Of a stretch of DNA of 64,000 bases, positions 8,174 to 16,173 are shown piece by piece. The stretch is from an uncultured Elusimicrobiales bacterium (lineage in GTDB: Bacteria > Elusimicrobiota > Elusimicrobia > Elusimicrobiales > Elusimicrobiaceae). Each line of letters starts with the position of its first letter. The first letter of the stretch is position 1. Under the pieces are notes generated by a model. It ran no database searches and was not told the DNA's origin. It saw only the letters and a list, made by a program, of their open reading frames with translations. The translations under genes were made by a program, and so were the position numbers. The stretch covers positions 1 through 64,000 of the forward strand of contig CAKUMH010000003.1 of NCBI GenBank assembly GCA_934667625.1, read 5' to 3'.

Positions 8174-8431
8174 TTACATTTGCGGGGCGATGGGAACCGG
8201 GGGCGGCACCGGGGCGGGCTTTTGCTGGCCCCAAGTGACGTTGTAATTAATCCCGTCCGCTTCCAGCGAGATCTTGCCCTGGCTGTAAAGCACGCCCAAG
8301 GCCAAAAAGAGCACCGAGCTGGACAGCCGGAACAACACTTTTAACTGCCAAGAAGAGGCGGTCTTGTGCTCCGTCAGGTATTCGGTCATACGCTGGACGG
8401 CGGTTTGAACATTTTCTTGTAGTGGAGACAT
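8174..8431 (-). CDS. Small single-pass membrane protein, unknown
   Basis: This 85-residue protein has a helical N-terminus and a segment rich in Ser and Leu (about 48-65) that could span the membrane. The tail is Pro/Gln-rich and ends in APQM. It follows accB by 2 nt and precedes a strong terminator, so it is the last gene of a two-gene unit. The usual accB partner accC is absent. No family was recognised and no good ribosome site is visible, so translation is probably coupled to accB. Confidence 0.65.
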   Translation of the reverse strand: MSPLQENVQTAVQRMTEYLTEHKTASSWQLKVLFRLSSSVLFLALGVLYSQGKISLEADGINYNVTWGQQKPAPVPPPVPIAPQM

Positions 8432-8433
8432 AA

Positions 8434-8952
8434 TTACACCCGTTCAATGGCGAACAACGCATCACCCTGTTTAACGGGTTTTCCGTTTTCCACCAGTACT
8501 TTTTTGATAATGCACGGGAAATCCGCGCGCATTTCGTTAAAAACTTTCATGGCTTCAATCAAGCAGATAACGTCGCCTTTTTCCACGCGGGCGCCTTCTT
8601 TAATAAACGGCGGGGCGGAAGGAGTGGATCCGCGGAAGAAGATACCCATAAGCGAGGATTTGATGACTTCTTTGTATTGCTCGGCGGCCGGCACGGGCGC
8701 ATGCGCCCCGGAGGCGGCAACGGCTCCGCCGACGCTAACCGGTACGGGCACCACAGCAGGAGCGGCTTTTACCAGGCGAAGGTACAAACCCTTCTGGTCG
8801 TATTCAATGGTGGCCAGGTTGTTGTCCTGCATGAAGCCGTAAAGCTGTTTGACTTCTTTTAAAATAGGAGATTCTTTTACGGCGGCTTTCTTGGCGGCTG
8901 TTTTTACCGCTTTATGAGCCGGAGCCGTTTTTTTGGTTGTCGTTTTTTTCAT
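8434..8952 (-). CDS. accB: Biotin carboxyl carrier protein (acetyl-CoA carboxylase)
   Basis: AccB carries biotin between the carboxylase and transferase halves of acetyl-CoA carboxylase in fatty acid synthesis. The biotinyl domain has EAMKVFNEM with K136 as the biotin lysine. Ahead lie a normal helical part (ILKEVKQLYGFMQDNN) and a Pro/Ala/Val linker. Oddly, residues 1-26 form a Lys/Ala/Thr tail (KTAAKKAAVK) that resembles a histone H1 tail and closely matches the N-terminus of ppdK in this window. At 172 residues it is slightly long for the family. Confidence 0.92.
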   Translation of the reverse strand: MKKTTTKKTAPAHKAVKTAAKKAAVKESPILKEVKQLYGFMQDNNLATIEYDQKGLYLRLVKAAPAVVPVPVSVGGAVAASGAHAPVPAAEQYKEVIKSSLMGIFFRGSTPSAPPFIKEGARVEKGDVICLIEAMKVFNEMRADFPCIIKKVLVENGKPVKQGDALFAIERV

Positions 8953-9038
8953 ACAAAAAATAACCTCTGTTTCTGAGTAATACCAAAACTGCTTTTCTTT
9001 ATTTTACATAATTTTAAGACACTTGAAACAAACTTACG

Positions 9039-10424
9039 CTATTTTTGCTTGTGCAGCGGCAGGGCGGCGGCCTCTTCGGCTTCCAGGCGTTCTTCGTCTA
9101 TGGGAAAGGATAAGCCCAGCGTGCGCTGCACCTCAAAGGCGGTTTGGACGAATCCCACGCCGTCGCCTGACGGAATACCGCCAAACGTAATTCCCAGCAC
9201 TTTGCCGGAGTCCCGCGCCACAAGCGGCCCGCCGCTGTTGCCTTGGCTGATTGCGGCATCTGTCTGCAAAACGTCCAAACCGTTTTTGTTGGAGATAGCG
9301 CTGATAATTCCTTCTGTAACGGTCCATTTTTCCGCCATAGGGTTGCCTAGCGCCCATACCGTGGCGCCTGTTTTGTAGCGGGAGCGGTCCGTTTCCAATT
9401 CAAAATACGGGAATTCCCCCTCCGCCTTAAGCAGTGCCAGATCACGCTTGGTGTTCTTTTTTACCACGCGGGCGTAACGCTGGGGCGTATCCGCGCGGCC
9501 TGTTTCAAAGGGTAGGTCTTGATACAGGTAGTAACGTACATCGCGGTTGTTGCCCACCACATGGGCATTGGTGAGCAGGTAGCCGTCCGGCGAGATAAAA
9601 AAGCCGGACCCGATGCCGTCGTCTACTTCAAGAAAAACGACTTTTTCTAGGAGCGGGCGGAAAGCCGCGTCGTTACGCGGGAAGGCTTCTGCCTCGTGCG
9701 TTTTGCTAAAAAGCAGGCGGTTTTCGGCTAGCTTGGGCATTATTTCTTTGAGGCAGGAAACCAAATCTTTTTCCAGTGTTTTGGCCAGGTCTTTCCCGGC
9801 GGAATGGGCATAGGCCGGCCCAAAAACGGGGTACAGAAGCGACAGCGTGGCGCGGTTGGTAAAGTAAAATACTTGTGAAACGGTGCCGTACTCCACAAAG
9901 GAGGTCCGCTGGGCCGACTGCCGCAGCACGGGCTGGCGGGTGTGCGGGTTGCGAAGTGTCAGTTTTAAGTGCGTGGTAACCTGCGGGACATAATACTTGC
10001 GGAACCACAAAAAGCTTCGCTCATCCCAGTGGGCCCGGCAGTCAATCAGATAATCCGAACGGGTGACGGCGTAGTCCACCTCGGCCACATAGTCGTACTG
10101 GGAACGGCGGGTGTATGCGTCCACTTCCACGCGGGAAAACAGGGTGCCCAGCGCATCCGCAACGGCTACTGCCGCGCCGTCGTTCGTGCGCAGCACGAAT
10201 GTTTGCGTGCGCGAAATATTAGGGTCTTTAAACGAAAACGTTTGCTGGAGAAATTGGTCCGCGGGCACCAGCACGCTGGCCTCAATTTTTTCGTCAAACG
10301 GGGTGGCGTGATACAAGTTGCGTTTTAAACGTCCGTGGTAGTTGCAGCCACAGGCAAAAAAGAGCGCAAACAAGAAAACCAGCGCGGGGAAGAGGCGCTT
10401 TTTACGTGTGGGAAAAGGGGTCAT
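9039..10424 (-). CDS. Trypsin-like serine protease, lipoprotein
   Basis: The 461-residue protein has a signal peptide ending in a lipobox-like ACGC and a long N-terminal domain of unknown type. Its C-terminal DegP/S1-type protease domain carries the triad H288 (TNAHVVG), D328 (RDLALLK) and S397 (QGNSGGPLV). No PDZ domain follows, unlike DegP. It is expected on the periplasmic face of a membrane. It is a single gene: TATAAT lies exactly 6 nt before the ATG, predicting a leaderless mRNA. Protease fold is secure; the target is unknown. Confidence 0.85.
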   Translation of the reverse strand: MTPFPTRKKRLFPALVFLFALFFACGCNYHGRLKRNLYHATPFDEKIEASVLVPADQFLQQTFSFKDPNISRTQTFVLRTNDGAAVAVADALGTLFSRVEVDAYTRRSQYDYVAEVDYAVTRSDYLIDCRAHWDERSFLWFRKYYVPQVTTHLKLTLRNPHTRQPVLRQSAQRTSFVEYGTVSQVFYFTNRATLSLLYPVFGPAYAHSAGKDLAKTLEKDLVSCLKEIMPKLAENRLLFSKTHEAEAFPRNDAAFRPLLEKVVFLEVDDGIGSGFFISPDGYLLTNAHVVGNNRDVRYYLYQDLPFETGRADTPQRYARVVKKNTKRDLALLKAEGEFPYFELETDRSRYKTGATVWALGNPMAEKWTVTEGIISAISNKNGLDVLQTDAAISQGNSGGPLVARDSGKVLGITFGGIPSGDGVGFVQTAFEVQRTLGLSFPIDEERLEAEEAAALPLHKQK

Positions 10425-10430
10425 AAGGGT

Positions 10431-10436
10431 ATTATA
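10431..10436 (-). promoter_or_regulatory. -10 box of the serine protease gene
   Basis: TATAAT on the minus strand is separated from the ATG by ACCCTT only. The expected transcription start is at or next to the A of the ATG. Confidence 0.6.
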
Positions 10437-10442
10437 TCACAT

Positions 10443-10475
10443 AAAAAACTCCCCGGGGTGCGGCCCCGGGGAGTG
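10443..10475 (-). terminator. Terminator of rpsO-pnp
   Basis: CTCCCCGGGGC, loop CGC and ACCCCGGGGAG are followed on the minus strand by six T residues. It lies 16 nt past the pnp stop codon. Confidence 0.93.
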
Positions 10476-10491
10476 TAAGGCACGGTTGAAA

Positions 10492-12603
10492 CTATTTAAG
10501 CAAGGCTTTGCGGGAGAGTCTCACTTTTCCGTTATTGTCAATTTCAACGCATTTCACTTCAACGATGTCGCCGAGTTTCAATACGTCTTCCACCTTGTTG
10601 ATGCGGTGTTTTTCAATTTCGGAAATGTGCAAGAGTCCGTCCTTGCCGGGCAGAATTTCCACAAATGCGCCGAAGGGCTGAATGGAAACCACTTTCCCCT
10701 TGTAAATCTTGTTTACTTCGGGTTCTGCGGTCATCATGTCAATTTCGGCTTTGGCCTGGTCCAAGCGGTCGCTGTTGGCGGCGGCGATAGTTACCGTTCC
10801 GTCTTCGGCAATGTCAATCTTGGCTTCGGTAGATTCCGTAATGCGTTTGATGTTCTTGCCGCCGGGGCCGATTAAGGCACCGATTTTGTCCACCGGGATG
10901 CGCATTTTGAAGATAATCGGCGCGAAGCGGGAAATGTTTTTCTTCGGTTCGGCAATCGTTTTCTCCATGTGGTCCATGATGAACATACGGCCCTTGGTGG
11001 CCTGGGAAATGGCTTGGCGCAACACATCAAGCGGGATACCCGTCTTGAGTTTTACGTCCATTTGGAAGGCCGTGATACCCTTGCGGGAACCCGTGAGTTT
11101 AAAGTCCATATCGCCCAGGTGGTCTTCCAAGCCCATAATATCGGAGAGCACCACAAACTTGCCCTCGCCGCTGATAGCGCCCATGGCAATACCGGAGCAG
11201 GCCGATTTCATCGGCACGCCCGCGTCAAACAGGGCTAACGAACCGCCGCAGACGCTGGCCATGGAGGAGGAACCGTTGGATTCCGTAATGTCGGATACGA
11301 CACGGATCGTGTACGGGAATTCCTCTTCGCTCGGAATAAGCGGCATTAAAGCGCGGCGGGCGAGTTCCCCGTGGCCGATTTCGCGGCGGCCCGGAGAGCG
11401 GTCCGGTTTGCATTCGCCGGTGGCGAAGCCCGGAAAGTTGTAGTGCAGCATAAAGCGTTCATAGGTGGTGTCGTCCAACCCTTCCACCATTTGCTGATCG
11501 TCGGGCGTACCCAAGGTGGCTACCGCCAAGGACTGGGTCTGTCCGCGGGTGAACAAGGCGGAACCGTGGGCGCGGGGCAAGAGGCCGACCATAGAGCTAA
11601 GCGGTCTGATTTCGTCGGGCTTGCGGCCGTCCACACGCACATTTTCGTGCAACACCAAGTTGCGCGATTCTTCGTACATGATGTTTTCCAAGGCGATGCC
11701 CGCATACACGGCGGCATTGTCGCCGTAGTTGGCCGTTAATTCTTCGGTAAACGAAGCTTTTAACTGGGCCACCTGCGTGTCGCGGGTTTGCTTGTCGGAA
11801 AATGCATGGAGAATCTTCTTTGCTTCTTCGCGGAATTTGCCGTTGGCGAGGTCCGCCACTTCCTGCGGCAGTTTTTCCACGACGTATTCAAATTTCGGCT
11901 TGCCGGCCATTTCGCGCAGTTTTAACTGTACGGCGCACATCTTGTCAATTTCCGGCTTGGCCACTTCCATGGCTTTGATGATGGCATCTTCTTCCACTTC
12001 TTTGGCGCCGCCTTCCACCATCAAAAGACCTTGTGCGGAACCGGCAATTACCAGGTCCATATCGCAGGTTTCTTGTTCTTCTTTGGTGGGGTTGACGATG
12101 TAGTTGCCGTCCTTGCGGCCGATGCGCACAGCGGCAACCGGCTCGTTGAACGGAATGGAAGAAATGACCAGCGCGGCGGAAGAGGCAAAGACGGACAGAA
12201 CGTCCGCATCGTGCTTGTCGTCGCTGGAGATGACCATGGCCGTTACGTTGGTTTCGCAAGCGAAACCTTCGGGGAAAATCGGGCGGATGGTGCGGTCAAT
12301 AATGCGGGAGGACAGCGTCTCTTTCTTGCTGGCGCGTCCTTCGCGTTTAAAGAAACCGCCGGGGATTTTACCCGCGGCGTAGGTTCTTTCTTTATAATTG
12401 ACGGTAAGCGGAGTAAAATCGGAAATGCCCGGTTTTTGCTCTTTGGTGGAAACAGCTGTGGCGAGCACCATGGTTTCGCCCATTGTGGCCACAACGGCGC
12501 CGTCGGACTGTTTGGCGATTAGGCCCGTTTCAAGCTTAATCGTTTGGTTGCCAACGGTCACTTCCACATTGTGAATATCAAACTTGTGGTTAAAATTTTG
12601 CAT
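10492..12603 (-). CDS. pnp: Polyribonucleotide nucleotidyltransferase (PNPase)
   Basis: PNPase degrades RNA 3' to 5' with phosphate. The 703-residue protein has the full order: RNase PH domain 1 (early TFTPLTVNYKER-like region), a helical linker, RNase PH domain 2 (ESNGSSSMASVCGGSLALFDAG), the KH domain (IGALIGPGGKNIKRI) and the S1 domain (YKGKVVSIQPFGAFVEI). It follows rpsO by 8 nt, the widespread rpsO-pnp pair. AAGGAAA precedes the ATG. A strong terminator follows. Confidence 0.97.
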   Translation of the reverse strand: MQNFNHKFDIHNVEVTVGNQTIKLETGLIAKQSDGAVVATMGETMVLATAVSTKEQKPGISDFTPLTVNYKERTYAAGKIPGGFFKREGRASKKETLSSRIIDRTIRPIFPEGFACETNVTAMVISSDDKHDADVLSVFASSAALVISSIPFNEPVAAVRIGRKDGNYIVNPTKEEQETCDMDLVIAGSAQGLLMVEGGAKEVEEDAIIKAMEVAKPEIDKMCAVQLKLREMAGKPKFEYVVEKLPQEVADLANGKFREEAKKILHAFSDKQTRDTQVAQLKASFTEELTANYGDNAAVYAGIALENIMYEESRNLVLHENVRVDGRKPDEIRPLSSMVGLLPRAHGSALFTRGQTQSLAVATLGTPDDQQMVEGLDDTTYERFMLHYNFPGFATGECKPDRSPGRREIGHGELARRALMPLIPSEEEFPYTIRVVSDITESNGSSSMASVCGGSLALFDAGVPMKSACSGIAMGAISGEGKFVVLSDIMGLEDHLGDMDFKLTGSRKGITAFQMDVKLKTGIPLDVLRQAISQATKGRMFIMDHMEKTIAEPKKNISRFAPIIFKMRIPVDKIGALIGPGGKNIKRITESTEAKIDIAEDGTVTIAAANSDRLDQAKAEIDMMTAEPEVNKIYKGKVVSIQPFGAFVEILPGKDGLLHISEIEKHRINKVEDVLKLGDIVEVKCVEIDNNGKVRLSRKALLK

Positions 12604-12610
12604 GTAGGGT

Positions 12611-12892
12611 TTATTTCCTTAATTTGAGTTCTTGGGTGACTTTTTGATATTTTTCAAAGTCAGATTTTTTGAGGTAGGCGAGCAAGCGTCTGCGCTGACC
12701 GACCAATTTGTTAAGGCCTCTTTCGCCGGCGAAATCTTTCGGGTTGGCTTTGAGGTGGTTAGAGATATACTGGATGCGTTCCGTGATGAGCGCAATCTGC
12801 ACAGCGGCGGAGCCGGTGTCGTTGGCGCCGGATTGGAATTTGCTGATGATGTCTTTTCTGTCTTGCATGGAAAGTACCATTTTTTTGTACAC
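12611..12892 (-). CDS. rpsO: Small ribosomal subunit protein uS15
   Basis: uS15 binds 16S rRNA in the central domain. The protein matches S15 throughout (TGSAAVQIALITERI, HLKANPKDFAGERGL, GQRRRLLAYLKK). The GTG start giving 93 residues has AAGG six bases upstream; an ATG four codons later (MVLSMQD) or eight codons later is the alternative, and would give the more usual 85-89 residues. A leader of about 100 nt with repeated GTACTCC motifs precedes it, consistent with S15 autoregulation. Confidence 0.95.
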   Translation of the reverse strand: MYKKMVLSMQDRKDIISKFQSGANDTGSAAVQIALITERIQYISNHLKANPKDFAGERGLNKLVGQRRRLLAYLKKSDFEKYQKVTQELKLRK

Positions 12893-13005
12893 TTAGGCCT
12901 TTTGCTGCGCGACCAAGCACTCTTTATCCGAAGGAGTACCGAGCCGGAGTACAGGCCTTCTCCTGTTTTTAATTTTTATACTTACTAAAGTACAGATTAA
13001 TTATA
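12893..13005 (-). promoter_or_regulatory. rpsO promoter and structured leader
   Basis: TATAAT (13005-13000) is followed by a leader of about 100 nt. The leader contains GGAGAAGGCCTG and a direct repeat GTACTCC at 12946-12952 and 12933-12939 (minus-strand sense), spaced by six bases. S15 mRNA leaders in several bacteria bind S15 itself; this one could do so, but I see no known S15 leader class. Confidence 0.5.
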
Positions 13006-13032
13006 GCAAATTGATTTGTATTTGGGAAAGGG

Positions 13033-13449
13033 CTACTCGTTTTCTTCAGGCGCGGGGCCGTATTCGTTGGGGAAAGGGGAGCCTTCCTCCGACATTAACC
13101 GGTCATAAAACTGCCAGTTGCTAAAATGCCAATAATTAAGAATGCGCCGCACCGTAGCAGACCAACTATACCCCAAATCGTGCCCGCGGCGTATCAACTC
13201 GGTACACGTTCCTGCAAACATTACGGCACAAATGCTGTATAGTACAACCTGATATTCAGTTATCAACGCCAACACCTGCTCCAACTTATGGGGCGGCAAA
13301 CAAAGCATAATTGCAATAGCAAACAAAGCCACAAAACCCGGGGTCCGTTGGCTGTAAACATATTCTATGCGGCTGGCGCGTCCAAACGGACACCAAAAGA
13401 GGGCCATGCATTTAAGCGAGTATTTTAACCCATCTAAAATGATTTGCAT
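13033..13449 (-). CDS. DUF805 family membrane protein
   Basis: This protein of about 138 residues has the DUF805 signature: an N-terminal WCPFGRASRIEY segment, two or three membrane helices and an RRGHDLGYSW motif. The C-terminal tail EEGSPFPNEYGPAPEENE is nearly identical to that of the neighbour at 13534. I start at MQIILDGL because an extended -10 (TGCTACAAT) ends five bases before it, so an upstream start would fall inside the promoter. Function of DUF805 is unknown. Confidence 0.75.
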   Translation of the reverse strand: MQIILDGLKYSLKCMALFWCPFGRASRIEYVYSQRTPGFVALFAIAIMLCLPPHKLEQVLALITEYQVVLYSICAVMFAGTCTELIRRGHDLGYSWSATVRRILNYWHFSNWQFYDRLMSEEGSPFPNEYGPAPEENE

Positions 13450-13533
13450 AATATATTGTAGCAAAAACTATCCCCCCTTTAAGCCGTAAAACACAGACGA
13501 ATGAGGACAAATTATCCGGGCCTTGGGGAAGGT

Positions 13534-13944
13534 TTACCGATTTTCTTCAGGCGCGGGGCCGTATTCGTTGGGGAAGGCAGAGCCCTCCTCCTTAAACAGT
13601 CTGCGGTTAAATTTCCACCCCTTGAGCATGGTAAACTCGGAAGAATGAAACAAGGTAGACAACCAGTTGTACCCCAAGTCGTGCCCGCGGCGCACCAAGA
13701 CGCTATACGCAGCCAAAACCACCAGCACGCAGGCGCAGCACAGCCCAATTTTGTACTCGTTTGCCAGCGTATCTAACAAGGCCGGGTTATGGGAAGACAA
13801 ATGCTTTATCGCCCAAACGAAAAGACACGCCAACACAAGCGTGGTGTTGTTAAAGTAGGAATATTCTTTGCGGCCGGCACGCCCGAAAGGACACCAAAAG
13901 TAAAGAAGGCATTTAAACGTATATTTAAAGCAATCTTTTATCAT
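13534..13944 (-). CDS. DUF805 family membrane protein, paralogue
   Basis: This 136-residue paralogue of the next gene has the same plan: YFWCPFGRAGRKEY, membrane helices, VRRGHDLGYNWL, then EEGSAFPNEYGPAPEENR. TATAAT lies exactly six bases before the ATG, predicting a leaderless mRNA. Its own promoter and that of the 13449 copy show that the pair arose by duplication with regulatory sequence. Two more DUF805 genes lie at 24093 and 24660. Confidence 0.8.
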   Translation of the reverse strand: MIKDCFKYTFKCLLYFWCPFGRAGRKEYSYFNNTTLVLACLFVWAIKHLSSHNPALLDTLANEYKIGLCCACVLVVLAAYSVLVRRGHDLGYNWLSTLFHSSEFTMLKGWKFNRRLFKEEGSAFPNEYGPAPEENR

Positions 13945-13957
13945 ATTTTTATTATAT

Positions 13958-13990
13958 AAAAAAGAACGCCCGCAGGAGAAGTTGCGGGCG
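13958..13990 (-). terminator. Terminator of the 56-residue ORF
   Basis: The minus strand has CGCCCGCA, a short loop and TGCGGGCG followed by TTCTTTTTT. It lies between the small ORF and the downstream DUF805 promoter. Confidence 0.8.
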
Positions 13991-14025
13991 CAGGGTGTTC
14001 TTGTAGGAGGTTTAGAAACACACTT

Positions 14026-14196
14026 TTAAAGGTTATATCCCAGATGAAGGCGGATGAAACGGTCCACATTATCCAGTTCCAGGTCTTCCAGGGTGTGGAA
14101 GTCCCTAAATTCGCGGGTAATCCAAGAAAACTCGCGGGTAAGGCGTTGCTTTTTGATTTGCTGGGTGACCAGCGTGTCTTGCAAAGTCGTTTTCAT
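14026..14196 (-). CDS. Small protein, 56 residues, unknown
   Basis: This ORF is very short but well supported. It has an AGGAGG ribosome site seven bases before the ATG, an uninterrupted reading frame to TAA, and its own terminator after it. The product starts MKTTLQDTLVTQQIKKQ and ends RFIRLHLGYNL. It is charged, mostly helical by appearance, with a duplicated WITREF/ REFRDF-like element and no membrane segment or signal. It lies alone between hydE (divergent) and the DUF805 pair. No family was recognised. Confidence 0.7.
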   Translation of the reverse strand: MKTTLQDTLVTQQIKKQRLTREFSWITREFRDFHTLEDLELDNVDRFIRLHLGYNL

Positions 14197-14336
14197 AGCG
14201 GGACCTCCTTTTGTTAAGTTTTCCTTTCTTATATTATTAAGATATCGTTTTTAGCAGTAAAAAAACAGGGCCCTTGGGCCCAGGCAGCGGCAGAATTTGG
14301 ACCTAGCCCTTAACTGGAGGCGGACCTAGGTAAATT

Positions 14337-14352
14337 TAGGCCTTTAGGCCTA
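14337..14352. promoter_or_regulatory. Palindrome at the hydE -35 position
   Basis: TAGGCCTTTAGGCCTA is a perfect 6-4-6 inverted repeat. It covers the place where the hydE -35 box should lie (17 bp before TATACT at 14367-14372). The same region holds CCTAGG and two GACCTAG copies. It may be an operator for hydE or for the divergent small gene. Confidence 0.45.
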
Positions 14353-14366
14353 GCTTTATTATTTGA

Positions 14367-14372
14367 TATACT
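14367..14372 (+). promoter_or_regulatory. -10 box of hydE
   Basis: TATACT ends ten bases before the hydE ATG. No Shine-Dalgarno sequence lies between, so the mRNA should have a leader of about three bases. Confidence 0.55.
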
Positions 14373-14382
14373 ACCTCTATAT

Positions 14383-15444
14383 ATGACGGTAAACACATTG
14401 GAACTTATTTCGCAGGCCGAACAGACCCACACGCTTACGCGCCGTGAGCTGGCGGAACTGTTGCGCCTAAACGACGCTGCCCCCCTCTTGGCCGCGGCGG
14501 ACCGCGTGCGGCAAAAAATGGTGGGAGACGAGGTGTATTTGCGCGGGCTGATAGAGTTTTCCAATTACTGCAAAAACGATTGTATGTATTGCGGTATCCG
14601 CCGCTCCAACCTGCAGGCGCGCCGCTACCGTTTGACGCCGGAAGAAATTCTCACGCTGGCGCAAAAGGCGGCCGGATACGGCTATAAAACGGTGGTGCTG
14701 CAGTCGGGTGAGGACGTGTGGTTTACCGCGGATAAAATGGCCGATATCATCCGTCAAATCAAAAAAATGGGCCTGGCCGTTACGCTTAGTTTGGGTGAAA
14801 AAACGCGTGAGGAATATGCCCTGTACCGCCAGGCCGGCGCGGACAGGTATCTTTTGCGCATAGAAACAACGGACAAAGCCCTTTACGAAAAATTGGACCC
14901 GCAGATGCGCTGGGAAAACCGCGTGCGCTGTTTGTACGATTTGAAAGACCTGGGATATGAAGTCGGCTCGGGGTCGCTGGTGGGCTTGCCCGGCCAGACG
15001 GTGGAAAGTTTGGCGGAGGACTTGCTCTTTTTTAAACAACTTCCCGTGGATATGGCGGGCATCGGGCCGTTTATCCCCCACCCGCAAACGCCGCTTTGCC
15101 GCGAACGGGCGGACGGACATTTTGAACTTGCCTTAAAAATGATGGCGCTCATGCGGCTTTTGCTGCCCGACATCAACATCCCCGCCACCACCGCCATGGA
15201 AACGCTCCACCCGCGCGGGCGGCTGCTGGCGCTGGAAAGCGGAGCCAACGTGGTGATGCCCAACGTAACCGAAGGCGAAGCACGCATCCTGTACGAACTT
15301 TATCCGGGTAAAATTTGCACGGGCGATACCCCGGAGAAATGCCGCAGCTGTATTCAAGCCAAGATAGAATCTATCGGCCGGACGGTCCGCATGTCGTACG
15401 GATTTCACGGCGAGTATTTAAAAAATAAACGGCGTATAAAATAG
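14383..15444 (+). CDS. hydE: [FeFe] hydrogenase H-cluster maturase HydE
   Basis: HydE is a radical SAM enzyme that helps build the dithiolate-bridged diiron part of the [FeFe] hydrogenase cluster. The 353-residue protein has CKNDCMYCG (CX3CX2C, for the SAM cluster), GEDVWFTADKMADIIR, GLPGQTVESLAEDLLFF, GPFIPHPQTPL and a C-terminal CTGDTPEKCRSC that matches the second cluster site of HydE. BioB and PylB are relatives, but these motifs favour HydE. HydF and HydG are not in the window. Predicted leaderless; a palindrome overlaps its -35 region. Confidence 0.88.
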   Translation: MTVNTLELISQAEQTHTLTRRELAELLRLNDAAPLLAAADRVRQKMVGDEVYLRGLIEFSNYCKNDCMYCGIRRSNLQARRYRLTPEEILTLAQKAAGYGYKTVVLQSGEDVWFTADKMADIIRQIKKMGLAVTLSLGEKTREEYALYRQAGADRYLLRIETTDKALYEKLDPQMRWENRVRCLYDLKDLGYEVGSGSLVGLPGQTVESLAEDLLFFKQLPVDMAGIGPFIPHPQTPLCRERADGHFELALKMMALMRLLLPDINIPATTAMETLHPRGRLLALESGANVVMPNVTEGEARILYELYPGKICTGDTPEKCRSCIQAKIESIGRTVRMSYGFHGEYLKNKRRIK

Positions 15445-15446
15445 AG

Positions 15447-15472
15447 AGCCCCGTTTAAAACGGGGCTTTTTG
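15447..15472 (+). terminator. Terminator of hydE
   Basis: AGCCCCGTTT / AAACGGGGCT stem followed by TTTTT. It lies between the convergent hydE and the 181-residue membrane-anchored protein and may serve both directions. Confidence 0.85.
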
Positions 15473-15474
15473 GT

Positions 15475-16020
15475 TTACCAATTTTCTAATGCTTTCAACA
15501 GAGCCAGGGCTTGTTTGCCGTTTTTTACTTTTAAGGAAACCATTTGGCGTTTTTGCGGCTGCACAATGCACAACTCCCCGCATTTTTCGGCCAGCCATAA
15601 TTCGGGGCAGGTTTTGTAGCCGGGCGCACAGGAAATCCATTTGGTGCCGCTCGTCCACTCCATGGTATTTTGGTAGGAGCCGCGATATGCTTCAAGCCCC
15701 CGTTCCACCGTTTCCCGAAATGCTTTGGCGTACGGGCATCCGCGCAAACTTACCCAATGCACCTTTTTTATATCGCCCGTTAAAATTTCCCGGTGGCTGG
15801 GATTGGCGGGCATGGAATCGTAAATTTCCTGCGGAATTTTCAACACCTGTACGTTGGCTATCCCGGCCGTCAGTATGCCTGCCTCCACTGTGCTGTCCGG
15901 CTGGCGGGCCAGTTGTTCCAGGTCTATGGGAACGGTGTCCTTAAACAGCAGGCAAGCCACCACCGCTACCACCAGCAAAATGCCCAGCACCGTCACTAAA
16001 CCGAGTCCGTTTTTATTCAT
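15475..16020 (-). CDS. Membrane-anchored cysteine-rich protein, possible thioredoxin-like fold
   Basis: This 181-residue protein has an N-terminal membrane helix (about 6-27), then an exported domain. The second half has GCPYAKAFRETVE, CAPGYKTCPELW and EKCGELCIV, with six or so cysteines. The layout (strand, CP-helix, later strand ending in a VSLKVKNG-like turn) loosely recalls a thioredoxin or glutaredoxin fold with one active-site cysteine, but that is a guess. It is not a canonical prepilin because the GFTLIE leader is missing. AGGAG precedes the ATG. No family was recognised firmly. Confidence 0.65.
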   Translation of the reverse strand: MNKNGLGLVTVLGILLVVAVVACLLFKDTVPIDLEQLARQPDSTVEAGILTAGIANVQVLKIPQEIYDSMPANPSHREILTGDIKKVHWVSLRGCPYAKAFRETVERGLEAYRGSYQNTMEWTSGTKWISCAPGYKTCPELWLAEKCGELCIVQPQKRQMVSLKVKNGKQALALLKALENW

Positions 16021-16082
16021 TTTTTCTCCTATTTATAAAAGCTCCTTCATTATAACAAAAAATGGGTATGAACAAAAAAATT

Positions 16083-16138
16083 TTGCTTTCTGGCGGAAAT
16101 GTATTACAATATAGGAAATTAAACGGGCAGACGCCCGT
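16083..16138 (+). promoter_or_regulatory. ppdK promoter and leader hairpin
   Basis: TTGCTT (16083-16088), a 16-bp spacer and TACAAT (16105-16110) form a promoter. A hairpin ACGGGC-AGAC-GCCCGT (16123-16138) follows in the leader. GGGAG precedes the ppdK ATG. Confidence 0.6.
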
Positions 16139-16173
16139 CTATCTGTTATTTTAAAATAGGGAGAAACGACCGT

